This document shows, one piece after another, positions 22,262 through 35,042 of a stretch of 64,000 nt of DNA (position 1 is the first letter of the stretch; each line of letters opens with the position of its first letter). Source of the DNA: Mytilus trossulus (Eukaryota > Mollusca > Bivalvia > Mytilida > Mytilidae); the NCBI RefSeq assembly GCF_036588685.1, contig NC_086376.1, positions 10,803,911-10,867,910 of the forward strand, in the 5' to 3' direction. The notes under the pieces were generated by a model that was given only the letters and a program-made list of their open reading frames with translations, was not told the origin of the DNA and ran no database searches. A program made the translations under genes and the position numbers.

Positions 22262-25015
22262 CTGAAACAGTAAAATATAACACTTATATCATATAACTTG
22301 GAAATTAAACATGTTTTTTCTTGGTTGATGATATTGGTTATATGATATACGAACCAAAAAAATATGAGTAAACGAATATACAATTAGAAAACACAAAAGT
22401 CTTGAGATAAAAGTGAATAATCAAAAGAGTAATTAAAGAATCTATGTTCTTTCATAATATAATAATAGAGTTTTTTGTTTGTTTACATTTTGCAATTGAT
22501 ATTGGACATGTATTTCGAACTTACTTTCAATGGTCTGTCTACATCCTTCATCCTGTAACGGAGCACAATGTGAGCTATCATACCAAGACCATAAAAGAAC
22601 CACCTTAGAAACCCCAGCATGTTCAGCAGAGACTTGATATCTGAGGGCAATATCAGCGCAAAGGCTAATATACTCTGCAGTAAAAATATAAAAGATGAAA
22701 TGTTTGGTTATTCTTAAAACGTACTAGTAATTCAAACGGTATTTAATGTACATGTTTCTATGTTTATGTATATTAAAACAATGTTTCTATGCATTTCGTT
22801 TTTTTTATATAGACTAGACTGTTGGTTTCCCCGTTTAAATGGTTTTACACTAGTATTTTGGTGCTCTTTCCAGCTTGTTGTTCGGTGTGAGCCAAGGCCC
22901 TGTGTTGAATGTCGTACATTGACCTATAATCGTTTACCTTTATAAATTGTTATTTGGATGGAGAGTTGTCTCATTGGCACTCACACCACATCTTCCTATA
23001 TCTGTATATATATATTGACGGTCAATATTAAAAATCTAGAAAATACAATGAATTGTACTATTGACATTTGGACTTTGTTCTCGGTCAATATAATCGTTTA
23101 TGTCCTTACCAAACATGAAAGATGCATTACTCAACTCAGCAAAAAAAAGTCAAGATCAAATTTACATTCATTTCTCAAACAATTCATGTTTGCTAAACTT
23201 AAACTGGTAAACAGTTGTTATTTTTTCCTTCCCTTTTAATTAACGATTCAATAACTTTTCGCTAGTTATGCAGGGTTCAATAAATATCATATGAGGACGT
23301 TAAGGCATGCAAATGAAATAAAATGTCATATGAATTATTTTCCCAATTATATCGTTATCAGTACCGTTTTGACCAACCAGTGCATGCATAATAAGAGTTT
23401 AAAACGTTATAAAAGCTTATCTATTAATTGATAAAATGGTGCTAGAAAAGTTCTGAATTGCTCGATTTGTTGACAGTTCATGATATTACGAATTGTCGTC
23501 ATGCAAGGAATACATATTTCTTACAGCCCCTATGTCACAAGTGTTCAAAACTTACTATGAGCATAGTTGATGGTACCGGAATATTTGTGTTGACGTTTAG
23601 GTAACTAAGGCATTCAGGAAACAATTGTACACGAGCTGTTGCAAAAAGTATTCTGAAATAAAATAATAGAAATAGTTGCACCAAACTGGCGTAGTTGGGT
23701 TTTTTTTATTGTGAAAGAATATGATTTGAAATAATAGTACCATTGTACTAATACAAGATTTTATAAGTGAACAATAAAACAAAATTCGAGAATGGTTCTT
23801 TATCTATTTTAAAAAATTGATGTATGTATCGATCGAAAGAAGAAATAAATTGGTGAACATACCTCCCGACAATAAATCCTGATCCATTCATTGAACCATA
23901 CACAGAGCAGGCTACAGTGATTGGAATGATAACAACTGCTCCAGGCATTACATACTCCGCCCACGTCTATGTATAAAACACAATACACATACTGAAACTT
24001 ATCAAAATATATTAAGGAAATCATTGCAAATGTAGATACTCAGCAGTTACTCAATATGTATATACTAGTTGTAAAAAAAATCACTTTTTTTCTTAAAAAG
24101 TTACTGTTCAATTAGGTGTTTATGGTGAATACATCATACATCGTACATCGGTAAACTTTAGTTGTCTTAATGACAGTCGCCATCGTAATTGTGTTGAACG
24201 CAACGGAAAACCTTTGTTTAAGGCTGCCACGGCTTGTTTCAGTTGTGTTGAACCACCGTCAAAAACCGTCCGAATGCGACTTTTTATTGAAATATTGCAT
24301 GTCATATGCAACAATGGGTGTCACTAATGAAATGTTTACCATTCTAGAGTATATCCTCAGTTTTATGCTGGATTTATGTGTTGTTCAATTCTTAGTTTGT
24401 CTGGGTTTTTGTCGTGCAATGTTGTCTGTGTCAGTTTGGTTTAACATATTGTCAACTATTTTTACAGAAGCCTTTGTATCTTGATAACGTAATACTTTTA
24501 CTAATTGTTTCAAAGGCTCGCAGTGTTTTATATATATATATATATCAGCTACGTACTCTTGAACCTGATGGACCTAATGAGAGGGATGAAAAACAGTTCT
24601 ACCCGAAAGCAAAGGAATAACTCATCAATTTTACTTCTATTTAACTAAAACAACTATTTGTTTAAATTTTTGAAAAAAATGTTTATGTACAATAAACGGC
24701 AAAAAAATGTTTTATACAGATCATTAATCAATATGTTAAACTTTTGTGTAGCTCAAGCTACAAAGATATTTTTTGTCATGCATCCGATTTCACCTTGATA
24801 GATGCACACGCCCGATGAAGCTTATTTGTTTAGCGAAATTTTGCGTGAATAATATATAAAATATAACACCTAATTTTATAACACTCATAAGTGTGTTAAA
24901 GTTACCTTCTTAGACACTTATATAATTCAGTTTAGTAACTGCATCAGTTTATTTACAAACTGATCCACACCTATATAGATTGAATGTTGATATGTTGATT
25001 GTTGCTATTTTTAGA

Positions 25016-25072
<57 letters not shown>

Positions 25073-28000
25073 TCAATAGCTATAACATTTCCTTATTTAA
25101 ATCTGCAGTATTAGTATAATATAAAGGTGAAAATAGGTCGTTCTACCGGAGTATAATATCATTATTGGTCATATTTATCCGATGGATACGTATGCAGAAG
25201 CATGCATTTCATAGCAACTGATAGTACCAAATACTATTTACAGTTAACAAATAAAACAGATGTACATATAAATACTAAGAAAATTACGATAATTCATACC
25301 GCTGCCACAGCCCATGACGAAACAAATTCCTCCTTGGTCAAAACTGTGAAGTAGGACACATTTACCATGAGGTATACAACAAGTACTAGTAAAACGGATG
25401 TTACAATACATAATGGCAAGTTCCTGAAATATCAAAAAATGTTTTTATATAAAATTGCCTGTACCTGGTGGTAAATTGGTATGTCATAATTAGGACCGTT
25501 ATTTATTAATCCTCAGCTTTTTTGTTGCCTGTGTGGTCAAGTGGTCTAAGTAGTTACTGCTGTATACTAAATCATTAGCCAGTCAAAACTGCGATTGTGA
25601 GTTTCAACCCCGCTCGTGCAGGTGCACATGACTCCACTCTTAATTGACTAGTATTGTCAGTTTATCTATCGACGGTCAGTGGTTTTCTCCGGGCACTTCA
25701 ACTTCCTCCACCAATAAAAACTGACCGCCACGAAATAGCCTCATAGCAACGCTTAAAGTGGCGTTAAAACACACAAAAAAAATCAAAATCAAAATCATTA
25801 ACTTAATTTGGATATTGCCTATCAGTAAAAATAAATGAAGGATATCTTCTTTTAAAGTATATTTATCATTTTCAATGCAAATGTTTCAAACTGAAAACAT
25901 GGAAGATTTATGTTATGAGTTCAGCTGTCTTTTAGTGTCCAAGTCTTCTTTTTATAGGCATTTTGATTATATTTTCGATATAAGGTCGAAACCCTTGAAT
26001 TCTAAATTGCATTCAATATACCTTCTGGGATTCTTAAGCTCCTCTGTGACAAAATTAAGTTGACTCCTAAAAAAGAATTAAAAATTACCTGAACACACTA
26101 TTACAGATTCTGTCAGCTTTTATTTTAAGAATAACAGGCAACAATTGTTTACCAATGTTTAAATCACATTAAAGGAAGTTCTAAATAATTATAGGTCTTC
26201 TTTGTGTTTGAATTTTAACAAAAAGTGCAAAGCTGGATCTTCTTTGACTGTTTTTTTTATACCTTATATACATTAGTGTCCTAAACCCCTGACATTATAT
26301 TGCTGGGTCTGTCAAGTGATAAGTGTCTATGAAGTATTATTCCAGCAGAGCTTTCATATAGTCTTTCCATCTCTAAGTTGATACGATATGCCAGAGTTTG
26401 TTTATCCGATCACTTTTTGCTTGATATATGATTGATACAAACAAAGAGTGATTGAAGTAGGATTTTTAGGTGTCAAATCATACGGACTCAATCATATTGG
26501 CAAAAGTCTGAATGATCCCGTGGCAATAGGATAATAATGCGGATGTTGCTGCAGCTTCTAAGGAAGATGACTGTTAAGTGTAAAGTGACAACTCTTATAA
26601 GTTTGAAAGGTAAAAAACAATATAAAAAAGATAGCGTTTGCCTTGCTTTATCAGTTGTTTATTCAAATTCTAATAAAGTAGATTGATAATCGTTTATTTG
26701 TCAAATTTAGCAAATCATAAAAAAACTACGTTTGTCTTCTAGGATATTTTCCAATGCATATGCTTAAACATAGCGAATGAAGATTATGGTAGACAAATAT
26801 GTTGTGCACACTATGCATCATATGAAATGTAATTTTATACGTTTGTTATCAGGGTGAGATTTAATGTTAAACGTACAAACTATTTCAACTTTCTTAAAAA
26901 AATGCAAAAGTATAAATTGTACTAATTGTAAACGATTAACATACCAACCACCAAATGCCCAGAGACCACTATAAATGGCAGTTGCAATACTTGTTGGGTT
27001 ATCTACACTGCCCTCAAAGCCCGTTGGTAAGCTTCCAACCGTTCCTTTAAAATTAAATATTGTTTTAAATATGTTTAAATATATACGTTAGACGATAATG
27101 ATCAAACACTTCTAAAGAAATGAAAGAGCATCTCTGAAATGAATGATAAATAGTCAATTTGTTTTTAGTCATGTATCATTAAATACAGAACACGTTTACA
27201 AAAACTTACAATCTAATTTATACAAATTAATGTTCACTCAAATCTCTTACCATCAGAATAAAATAGCTCTGTTTACATTTAGACAATTTGCCATTTGTTT
27301 GATAAATTCATTTTTTCACAAATATAACATTAAAACTCTAACGGTGTATTTCAATTGTCGAGAGATTTTTTATTCATTCATATTTTCTTTATACATGTAG
27401 TTGCTATCTATCTGTTTCATATCTTTGACACCCCTAGTTCTTTTCTTCGGCAACAATAGTTAACCATTGTTCAAATTACATAAACCAATAGCGAATACAC
27501 AAATCAAGGTATCAATGAAAAGTGATGGAAAAGCTCCGAAAGGTTCGAATGGGAGCACAATGTAAGCTGATTTTGATAATCCGCCATGAAATACAAAAAC
27601 AGACAAAATATCAAAATATGGAATGGGACACGATTTTGCTTGTATCTAAGGATCTAAGATCGAGATAGAAATAAAACTAAATGTCAAATTTATCAAAATA
27701 TCAGTTTGTCTAAAGAGATTCTGAAATATGTCTACTGATTACTGATGCATTGCCCAATTAGTCCGAGATTACTCTGATGTCCGACGGCTGTTTTTACAGA
27801 CAAGCTGGGGCCGTGGGACGTAAGAGCTTGTCCCATATCAAAAAGTGGATATTTGCCCACCCAAAATAGATGCGCTGCTTTGACGCTTCTGGAGCCGACT
27901 GAGGGCCTTGGAATTATATAAATCGGGCACCAATCTCTTCATTTTTCATTTATCTCTTCATTTATGTAAGTTTCACCTACCTGCCAACCTTTATGTTTCT

Positions 28001-31000
28001 ATATTTTAACAGTTTTCACAGAGACCCGTCGATTTAAACATTTTGACTTTCACTTTCAAATGGAGGTCAAGTTACGAGAGAGTTCGTGGCCTCGAGACTC
28101 AAATATGCAAATATTTATATTTTTTTAACCTCCTTTATAGGAGATCAATGGTTAACATTAAGAAGCAACCACGTTTTTTTACCTCCTTTACGGGAGATCG
28201 GTAATTAGCATTTAGTTCCGACCACGATAACAATTGGAAGCTGTCGGACATTTAGGTAACTTGCATCGTGAAATGAAGGAGGTGTTACATTTTGGTCATT
28301 TGCACTGTTTTCTCGTGGTCACGTGATAATCTTTGAAAACTGTTTAGATCGACGGGTCTCTGTGAAAACTGTTAAAATATAGAAACATAAAGGTTGGCAG
28401 GTAGGTGAAACTTACATATATAAATGAAGAGATAAATGAAAAATGAAGAGATTGGTGCCCGATTTATATAATTACAAGGCCCTCAGTCGGCTCCATAAGC
28501 GTCAAAGCAGCGCATCTATTTTGGGTGGGCAAATATCCACTTTTTGATAAAGGACAAGCTCTGACGTCCCACGGCCCCAGCTTGTCTGGAAAAACAGCCG
28601 TCGGACGTCAGAGTAATCTCGGACTATGCCCAATGATACTGAGTTTCCCTATCCCTTAAAGAATCATCTTTAAGTCTTCTTAGATTAAACTATTACAATC
28701 TTGAAATTTATACAATAAACAAAAAGTCAAACCGAACATCAGTTAGGACGCCTGCACCATTTTAAAAATTTGTTAAACATGAAATAGATTGTAATAGTTT
28801 ATTCCAAGAAGACTTAAATATGATTCATTAAACATCAGAATCTGACTGAGGAAGGATATCTGTTATCTGAAATATTTGTATTTGGAGTTGTTGTGTACAC
28901 TTTTTTAGGCGTTTATATAATTTATCTATTGTGTACAAGTATCGTTACTCGTGACGATCCAGCACCCTCGTGAGGAAAATATTAGTGACGTATTTAAGCA
29001 GTGTGTCTACTGACCTCTAGATAACATTATGATTCCGCCGCCAATAATAGTTGCTAAACCAATCAGTTTAAGTATAGTAAAAATAATCTGTACACTGGCA
29101 GCCAATCTCACGCTGATGCAGTTGGTTATGCCTGATGTTACTTGAAAAAAAAAAGTAAAATTATATCAATGTATTAACCACTGAGATATTGTTACCGTTT
29201 GTGGACCTTAAACACGATAAATTGTTGGTCTTGGTGTTAATGGTTTGTTTGTGTAGGTTTGTTCTCCAGTTTGGATTAAAAAATTACCCCTGGCTTTTGC
29301 GGAACATCTAGGAAATTGTATTGGTTTTTTGTTCATGTAGTTGAACTATCTTATTCTTGATATTAAAAACACAAAACAACTACATGTCTTTTGCTAAACA
29401 TCCCAAAAATGATTTGAAGATATACCTAAATATATATTAAATATTTAAAAAAATATCAAAACATATCATATTTATGCTATATTTGATTGTCATTTAAACC
29501 TCAACACATGTCATATGATCACTAACACACCATGTAACAAGTAATATATATTATGTGATATCTTATACTTTTTGCATTTTTAATGCATTATTATTTTTAT
29601 GTATATTCTTTTTAACTTTTCTTTATTTGGATGGTTTTATGAGAATAAACTATCTATCTATCAACTTTGATGTATCGGTTAACTTTGATGTTTAGTAAGC
29701 AAGCGACGTTGAACACAAGTTTATAGGTTGATTACCAGCCAATATCAGTACAGGTTAAGTAAGTATGATAGAATCACATAAACTCCAATTGTTAGAGTTA
29801 GAACCGAAACGTTAAAAAAAGTAACAATAATGGAATAGTAATGGGCGTGTTAACACCACGAAAGCTAAAAATGTCGCCCGCCAGTTTCCGATCGTAGGAC
29901 TTGTAAAGTTGAGTTACACATATACGCATGTAAATGAATTTGCTTTAATGGAAAACTAAACTCTATACAATGCACTCGTTTTGTATCAATTGTTCTGATT
30001 GGATGACAACAAGAGTAAATATCACTATCTATTTGTGTAAAGCAAAGGGAGGTTAACATTTCTGAAATGTATTAATATCTTATTTCTTCAATGCTTTATG
30101 AAGGACCTACATTTTCAAGTACAAATATATATATATATAAGAAGATGTGGTATTAGTGCAAATATGACAAATCTCCACCCAAGTCACACTTGATATATGT
30201 AACTTATTATTATTTAAAATACAGGCTTCAACACGGAGCCTTGGCTCACATCGAACAGCAAGCTATAAAGGACCCCAGAAAATTACTAGTCTAAAAACCA
30301 GGAAAACCAACGGTCCAATCTGTTTAAAAAAACGAGAATCGATGAACCACTACAACAATTAAACGACAACCGATGAACATTAGGTTTCTGACTTAGGATA
30401 GGTGCATACAAATGCAGCAGGATTAAACTTTATAATATGTATCAACCTTCACCCCGACATACAACAATAATGTAACATCACAACATAGAAAGACGCCCTG
30501 TAAAACATAGTTGAAATGGCTGAATTCAATCAAAAGACAAGCAATTGAACACTCAAATATATAAGAAAATGCAGTATGAGTGACAATAAGGCAGCTCCCC
30601 ATCCATTTTATCTAGATGCAGAACGAGAAGTCTGAAAACGCCCGGTGTTGCAATTTAAAATAAATTCAACAATTACGATCAAAGAATTAGCAAAAGCAAA
30701 TCCGTTGAAACACATATAGAAGTATTGGTTTCCATTTATTATTCCCTAGTTGCATGTACATTGTCAATTAAATAAACACACCCGATACCTAATACCTAAC
30801 CTTATTTGTTGAAATTTTTAAGACATGCACTTTTAGATAGCTAAAAATTCTTACAAATAACTACAGCAGCGATAAGCTTTAAAGTGGCATCAGTTGGTCC
30901 GCAGTCGTCGAATACAGCTTTACCGAGGTACTGCGCAACTGTTAATCCTTTGATCACCTGCGCTCCCGGGTATACGAACAACTGTGTCCACGTGTACATA

Positions 31001-34000
31001 AAAGCTGGAAAACTTCCAAATGCTTTCAGCATATAGGAAAAATCACTTCCCGACAAAGGAATCAACGTTCCTAACTCTGCATAAACTAAGGCAGCTGAAA
31101 TTACGATACATATTGTAAATTAATGTTTGCAGTCACCTTTTCAATATAAGAACGAAAGGAGGAGATAGTAATAGTTTCAATCGTATAAGTTTTAAAATTA
31201 TCAATTCTGAAGTTATTATTAACTACTTTATTGATAAAGGACCAAGACCAAGGCAATTTAGTTAAATAACCTTACTTGTGATTTCGCGATGACATCAATT
31301 ACATGCCGAAATCGACATTGATGCCATTTAATTGGTCATTTTCATGGTGCGTTTGGTAAATGAAGATATTATCCTAATGCTTACACTAAAAGATAATTTA
31401 TTTTGAAACTTGGTTCGTGAAGCTCTTCAACTTCGTAACGTACTTTATTTGGTCTTTTACTTTTTTTTACAAAAGCGTCACTGATGAGTATTGTGTAGAC
31501 AAATTATAAGCCTGGTATCATTGACTATGTGTTTTTTTGACACACATTTGAATTTTAAAATAAAATATCCTGTAGCATATCGTTTTGGGTAGTTTCTACA
31601 CATTAACATATCTAATTCCTACTTAATACAAATTAGAATAACAATTCAATCAACTGAAAATGAAATGTTTATCGCTGTTGTCCAGTCTGATGCTTGGCTA
31701 GAAGTGACCAACAAGGGAGAATACGTGATATGTATATACGTGTGCATAAGAAGTACTCGTATCAATAGTATTCACTAGTACCATTATGACAGTTATTTCC
31801 CACTATACTATCGAACCGTCAGAAATTACAAATCTTTTTTATAATGTATGTCAAATTGTTATCTTGATTGAATTTCTCTTTGTAGAATTAAATTTAGACA
31901 TGTTTTATTCACGTGTTTCAAACCACATGCAGAACAGGTTTATACGAATAAGGTTTTTCTGGATTCGAGATTTTCGTTTTTTTATTGCATAAGAATTTTT
32001 GCATAATTAGAAAATATATAATCTAGCTCACCTGCAAGGGAGACAACTCCACATATACACCATATGATCAAACATAATCCTACAGATCCTGTGTTCGTCA
32101 AGACTCCTTTTGGGGACACAAAAATACCAGAGCCTGAAATTATATCATAAACTTATAATAATTGGTGTATCCATTCTATAGTGTAAGAAATGTTTGGATA
32201 ATATGATGAATGATTCAAGCATGATTTTCTTAAATGAAGAACCGATATTGTTATGATAAAAATAAAAAAAATCCGTAAGAAATAACAAAATGTGAACCCT
32301 TTTATCATATTATTTCTGTAAACATTCCTTGACTTGGGGAGTACTCATATATTCTAATAAACGAATATTAAGGTAAGATAAAAAGGTTTAACTTGAACCT
32401 CGTTACTATCATGAGGATTGTACTAACAGGGGTAAATGCCTTACTTTAAAAGGAATACTCCTACAAGGTTACGAGGATTAACCACAAAACTTCATACGAT
32501 TTTGGTTGCCATCATGCATAAATTGATGTCACTAGCATTGGTACTTACTACAGGTAGTAACTTTTAGAAGTTTGGCAGGTGAACAAACTATAGTTGTTAA
32601 CATCTATTTCGCCTGTGATGATAGTTTTCTCATTTGCAATCATACCAGATCTTAAAAAATTCCTCAGGTCAACTAAAGGAAGACAGTTTAATGACAAAAG
32701 GCCAGAGACAAACAGACAAATGAAGGCGAACAACCCATTACACAGAAAATTGAAAACAGAGCAATAAGAATACTCCCTTTTTAGGCCCCCAAAAGAACGA
32801 GAAAAAAAATGAAATGAAAGATACGCAATCATTTTTTGCAAAAATATTCAATGAAATGACATGCGTATACAGCCGACAAAATCCTATAACTGTATCTATC
32901 ATATCTTTTACTTAAACCAGTAATATATGGTTCGTACTATAGACAATTCAGCTTCGTATCTTACAGTAAATAGCGTATTAAGGACATGCGATACAATTAC
33001 AGGGGAGGTAATGACGTTGCTAACGTAAATTGTTAATTTCGCGACGTCAAACTATGACTTATCGGAAAAAGATTCAGTTTTCGACTGATTTAATCATTCA
33101 CACTTATTTAACTTGAAAACGAGTTCATGGACCCCTACTTTTTTAATGCCATTTAGTTTGATTACGCTAGAAGATTATGTGTGGACTTTTTCATGAAAAA
33201 GTAAATGTTTGATAAATATACAGCAACAAATTATGTTTTTTCTACATTCATTAAAGATTGATAAATATGAGTCATTTCTGAATTAAAAAAAAATGTATAA
33301 ATTGTTAAAATTCTCATAAAATATTGAAATTACAAAATATCTAACAAAAAACAATTTGTGTTTATCTTTTATAACAAAACATGTTATGACTTTCTTTCGA
33401 AAGCGAAAATACGAAAGCGAAAGAATAAATATACAAAATTTCGACCTCATTTTACTCAAAAAGTAGTACATGAAGGTATATAAAGGCAACAGTAGTATAC
33501 CGCTGTTCAAAACTCATAAATCCATGGACAAAAAACAAAATAGGGGTAACAGACTAAAACCGAGGGAAACGCATTAAATATAAGAGGAGAACAACGACAC
33601 TGAAACACTGAAATGTAACACACACAGAAACGGACCAAGCATCAGACAAAATCCCACGAGAATAGTTATTACTATATTTTTTATTAAATATTTGATTTAA
33701 TCAGGTAAAACATAGTCTACACTGATGTTTTTTGTTGTTGATCAAAATGTAAATACGGGATCAAAACTGTATCGTATGCCCTTAAAATGTCGAAAAGTAC
33801 TTTTATTTTATTCTGTAGTATATTATGCAATTCTCTGTCCTGAGTGTTCTTGCATTTATTTTAATTGTATCAAATTTAATATTACCATAAAGCACGAGTT
33901 TTGGCTAGCCATGCAATCAAGTTCAACCCACCATTTTTCTTTAAATGTCATGTACCAAGGCAGGAATATGGCAGTTTTCATCTAATAGTTCGTTTCTATG

Positions 34001-34454
34001 TATGCTATGTATGCTTTGTATTTCGCTGCACTTCAGTGTTTCTGTTGTTTCGTTGTTATCTTCTTATACTTGATGCGATTTTATTGTATAACCGGATTTG
34101 TTTTCTCTCAATAGATAATGTATTTTGAACAGCGGTATACTACTGGTGCCTTCATCATTCACATATTTTATACAGTTAGTCTGGTAAATTATTCAAATAA
34201 TTCTAGTTGGTATATAACTTTACGACAATATCAAACACGGCACACAATTTATCCCATACTATTTGATTACAGTCGTTCAGTTTAGAGTTTTCTCAGAGTT
34301 TGGTATTGTAGTTATTTTACTTTTTATATGATATCTTACCTATAATAGTTCCTACTATCAATGCCACGCCACTTACGAACCCTAATCGTCTTTTCAGTGG
34401 TACTCCTTCATTTTCGTGTATGATAATGTTGTCTTTTGATTCTGTGAGACTCAT
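22093..34454 (-). CDS. SLC7A9-like: Copy 2: SLC7 b(0,+)AT-like amino-acid transporter light chain
   Basis: Eleven exons read from high to low coordinates: 34454-34340, 32133-32032, 31094-30855, 29140-29015, 27044-26945, 26066-26022, 25423-25300, 23966-23863, 23652-23556, 22674-22525 and 22261-22093. They join into one open frame of about 458 codons with 12 expected membrane spans and no lesion. GSGIF is at residues 39-43, the heavy-chain Cys at 137, WAFGGW at 223-228 and GSMNG in exon 8. Light chains of this family exchange amino acids across the plasma membrane when disulfide-linked to rBAT or 4F2hc. Position 226 is Gly, as in LAT-type carriers, where human b(0,+)AT has Asp233. In exon 9 the usual AREG is ARVQ. 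The ATG has A at -3. The last coding exon is not settled: candidates are 20090-20145 and 21872-21939, and reading through exon 11 adds about 23 residues before a stop. Family certain; exact substrate inferred. Confidence 0.93.
22525..22674 (-). CDS. SLC7A9-like: Copy 2 exon 10
   Basis: 150 bp, acceptor CTGCAG, donor GTAAGT. It encodes [20 protein letters not shown] and then [13 protein letters not shown], covering TM9-TM10 and the cytoplasmic basic loop. Confidence 0.93.
22812..23012 (+). repeat. Dispersed repeat with GGTTTTACACTAGTA, second copy
   Basis: Same blocks as 13445-13650, ending CACTCACACCACATCTTCC. It sits between copy 2 exons 9 and 10. Confidence 0.75.
23556..23652 (-). CDS. SLC7A9-like: Copy 2 exon 9
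   Basis: 97 bp, acceptor TTTCAG, donor GTAAGT. It encodes [20 protein letters not shown] and ends IPVPSTMLI. The otherwise conserved Glu-Gly after AR is replaced by Val-Gln. Confidence 0.93.
23863..23966 (-). CDS. SLC7A9-like: Copy 2 exon 8
   Basis: 104 bp, acceptor ACATAG, donor GTATGT. It encodes [20 protein letters not shown] and [14 protein letters not shown], with the family motif GSMNG. Confidence 0.93.
25019..25069. repeat. (TA)25 microsatellite
   Basis: An uninterrupted TA run of about 51 bases in the intron between copy 2 exons 7 and 8. Shorter TA runs are at 24529-24545, 36990-37004 and 43746-43764. Confidence 0.97.
25300..25423 (-). CDS. SLC7A9-like: Copy 2 exon 7
   Basis: 124 bp, acceptor ATTTCAG, donor GTATGA, ends in phase 0. 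It encodes [20 protein letters not shown] and then [20 protein letters not shown]. Confidence 0.93.
25527..25798 (+). mobile_element. tRNA-derived SINE
   Basis: A tRNA-like head carries a box A (TGGTCAAGTGGT, 25534-25545) and a box B-like GTTTCAACCCC (25601-25611), the spacing of an internal pol III promoter. It is followed by a conserved-looking body (GTTTTCTCCGGGCACTTC, CCTCCACCAATAAAAACTGA, AAAGTGGCGTTAAAACAC) and an AAAATC-repeat tail (25774-25798). This body is of the kind seen in widespread mollusc SINEs, possibly the MetaSINE group. It lies in the intron between copy 2 exons 6 and 7. Confidence 0.8.
26022..26066 (-). CDS. SLC7A9-like: Copy 2 exon 6 (45-bp microexon)
   Basis: 45 bp, acceptor TTTTTTAG, donor GTATAT. 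It encodes [14 protein letters not shown] between split Trp and Arg codons, matching the LN(F/Y)VTEE(L/M).NP.R motif of SLC7 light chains. Confidence 0.93.
26945..27044 (-). CDS. SLC7A9-like: Copy 2 exon 5 (substrate-site loop, Gly226)
   Basis: 100 bp, donor GTATGT; the acceptor is AAAG, a weaker polypyrimidine context. It encodes [17 protein letters not shown] and [11 protein letters not shown]. The first Gly of FGGW is where copy 3 and human b(0,+)AT have Asp. Confidence 0.93.
27759..28626. mobile_element. 868-bp inverted-repeat DNA element with 8-bp target duplication
   Basis: The terminal inverted repeats are about 285 bp (27759-28040 and 28341-28626), starting TAGTCCGAGATTACTCTGA. The flanks TGCCCAAT (27751-27758 and 28627-28634) are identical, a clear 8-bp target-site duplication. 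An 8-bp duplication fits hAT or MULE-type non-autonomous elements; the long arms favour MULE-like, the TAG start favours hAT. The interior has a 53-bp imperfect tandem pair around CCTCCTTTATAGGAGATC. No transposase. It lies between copy 2 exons 4 and 5. Confidence 0.9.
29015..29140 (-). CDS. SLC7A9-like: Copy 2 exon 4
   Basis: 126 bp, acceptor TCAAG after a T-rich tract, donor GTCAGT. It encodes [20 protein letters not shown] and a membrane span ending IIMLSR. Confidence 0.93.
30145..30560 (-). repeat. Dispersed mussel-type repeat, inverted
   Basis: AGAAGATGTGGTATTAGTGC, then GGCTTCAACACGGAGCCTTG, CAGGAAAACCAACGGTC and TTCTGACTTAGGATAGGTGC. The first part is the complement of the 13445-13650 family; the rest is related to the 2207-2642 family. 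Confidence 0.6.
30855..31094 (-). CDS. SLC7A9-like: Copy 2 exon 3 (TM2-TM4, Cys137)
   Basis: 240 bp, acceptor TTTCAG, donor GTAAGA. It encodes [19 protein letters not shown] through [13 protein letters not shown]. The Cys of DCGP is the expected heavy-chain disulfide residue. Confidence 0.95.
32032..32133 (-). CDS. SLC7A9-like: Copy 2 exon 2 (TM1)
   Basis: 102 bp, acceptor TTTCAG, donor GTGAGC. It encodes [19 protein letters not shown] and [16 protein letters not shown], covering the substrate-binding TM1 break and the start of TM2. Confidence 0.95.
33475..33668 (-). repeat. Dispersed repeat CAGTAGTATACCGCTGTTC, inverted copy
   Basis: Complement of the 8505-8850 family: CAGTAGTATACCGCTGTTC, ACCGAGGGAAACGCATTAAA, GAGGAGAACAACGACAC. 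A degraded direct copy follows at 33990-34155, so two copies face each other within 700 bp in intron 1 of copy 2. Confidence 0.75.
34340..34454 (-). CDS. SLC7A9-like: Copy 2 exon 1 (start codon)
   Basis: ATG at 34454-34452. The peptide starts [17 protein letters not shown] and ends VGTIIG. Donor GTAAGA. 115 bp, leaving one base for the next codon. Confidence 0.88.
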
Positions 34455-34721
34455 TCTTGTGATCGAAAAATATTTCCTCTTTACAATATATGTATATTCA
34501 CTCCAAAAACATCATTGATAAGGTCTGCTTTTTTATTTTGTGCTCAATTCAGTTTTTTCGTAGCTACAGTAACACTACTTTAATGTAAACTTTTAGTAGA
34601 TTTATTACATAGATATGGTATTTAATGATGAAGAGTTTAATTCATGGTCTACCTCATATTCATTTACAATTCAAATTCAAAAGTATTGAAGCAATAGTTT
34701 GTTGGTTTTTGTTAGTTTCAT

Positions 34722-34797
34722 AGTGTGCTAGTGGCCTAATACGATATATATGAAACTTACTGACCCTATATATAGCGTATTACGTCACTAGCACAAT
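34722..34797. repeat. Perfectly placed hairpin upstream of copy 2
   Basis: GTGCTAGTGGCCTAATACG on the left pairs with CGTATTACGTCACTAGCAC on the right around a short loop containing TATATAT runs. It starts about 270 bp upstream of the copy 2 ATG and could be a small inverted-repeat element. Confidence 0.7.
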
Positions 34798-35042
34798 ATG
34801 TAACGAATGTATCTTACCGACCAAATTAACATGTGAAATTTAGACTAGTGACCTTTCAAAATGAGCAAGTTTTCAATACTGTCAGCATTTAGAAACTACT
34901 TCCATAGGATCTTGAAAAACAGATGCTAAAAATAACACCGGGTTAGGTTTAAATGTGTTTTATGAATTTATTTCAATCTTAATCATCAATTTCTTCGTCT
35001 GTTGAGACCTTTAATATTTTTTCTCAGTATCGTTTTGTTTTT

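Noticed and set aside
25527..25620. A possible tRNA gene.
   Set aside because: Box A is good but box B is altered, the acceptor stem does not pair, and a SINE body and repeat tail follow. It is the head of a SINE.
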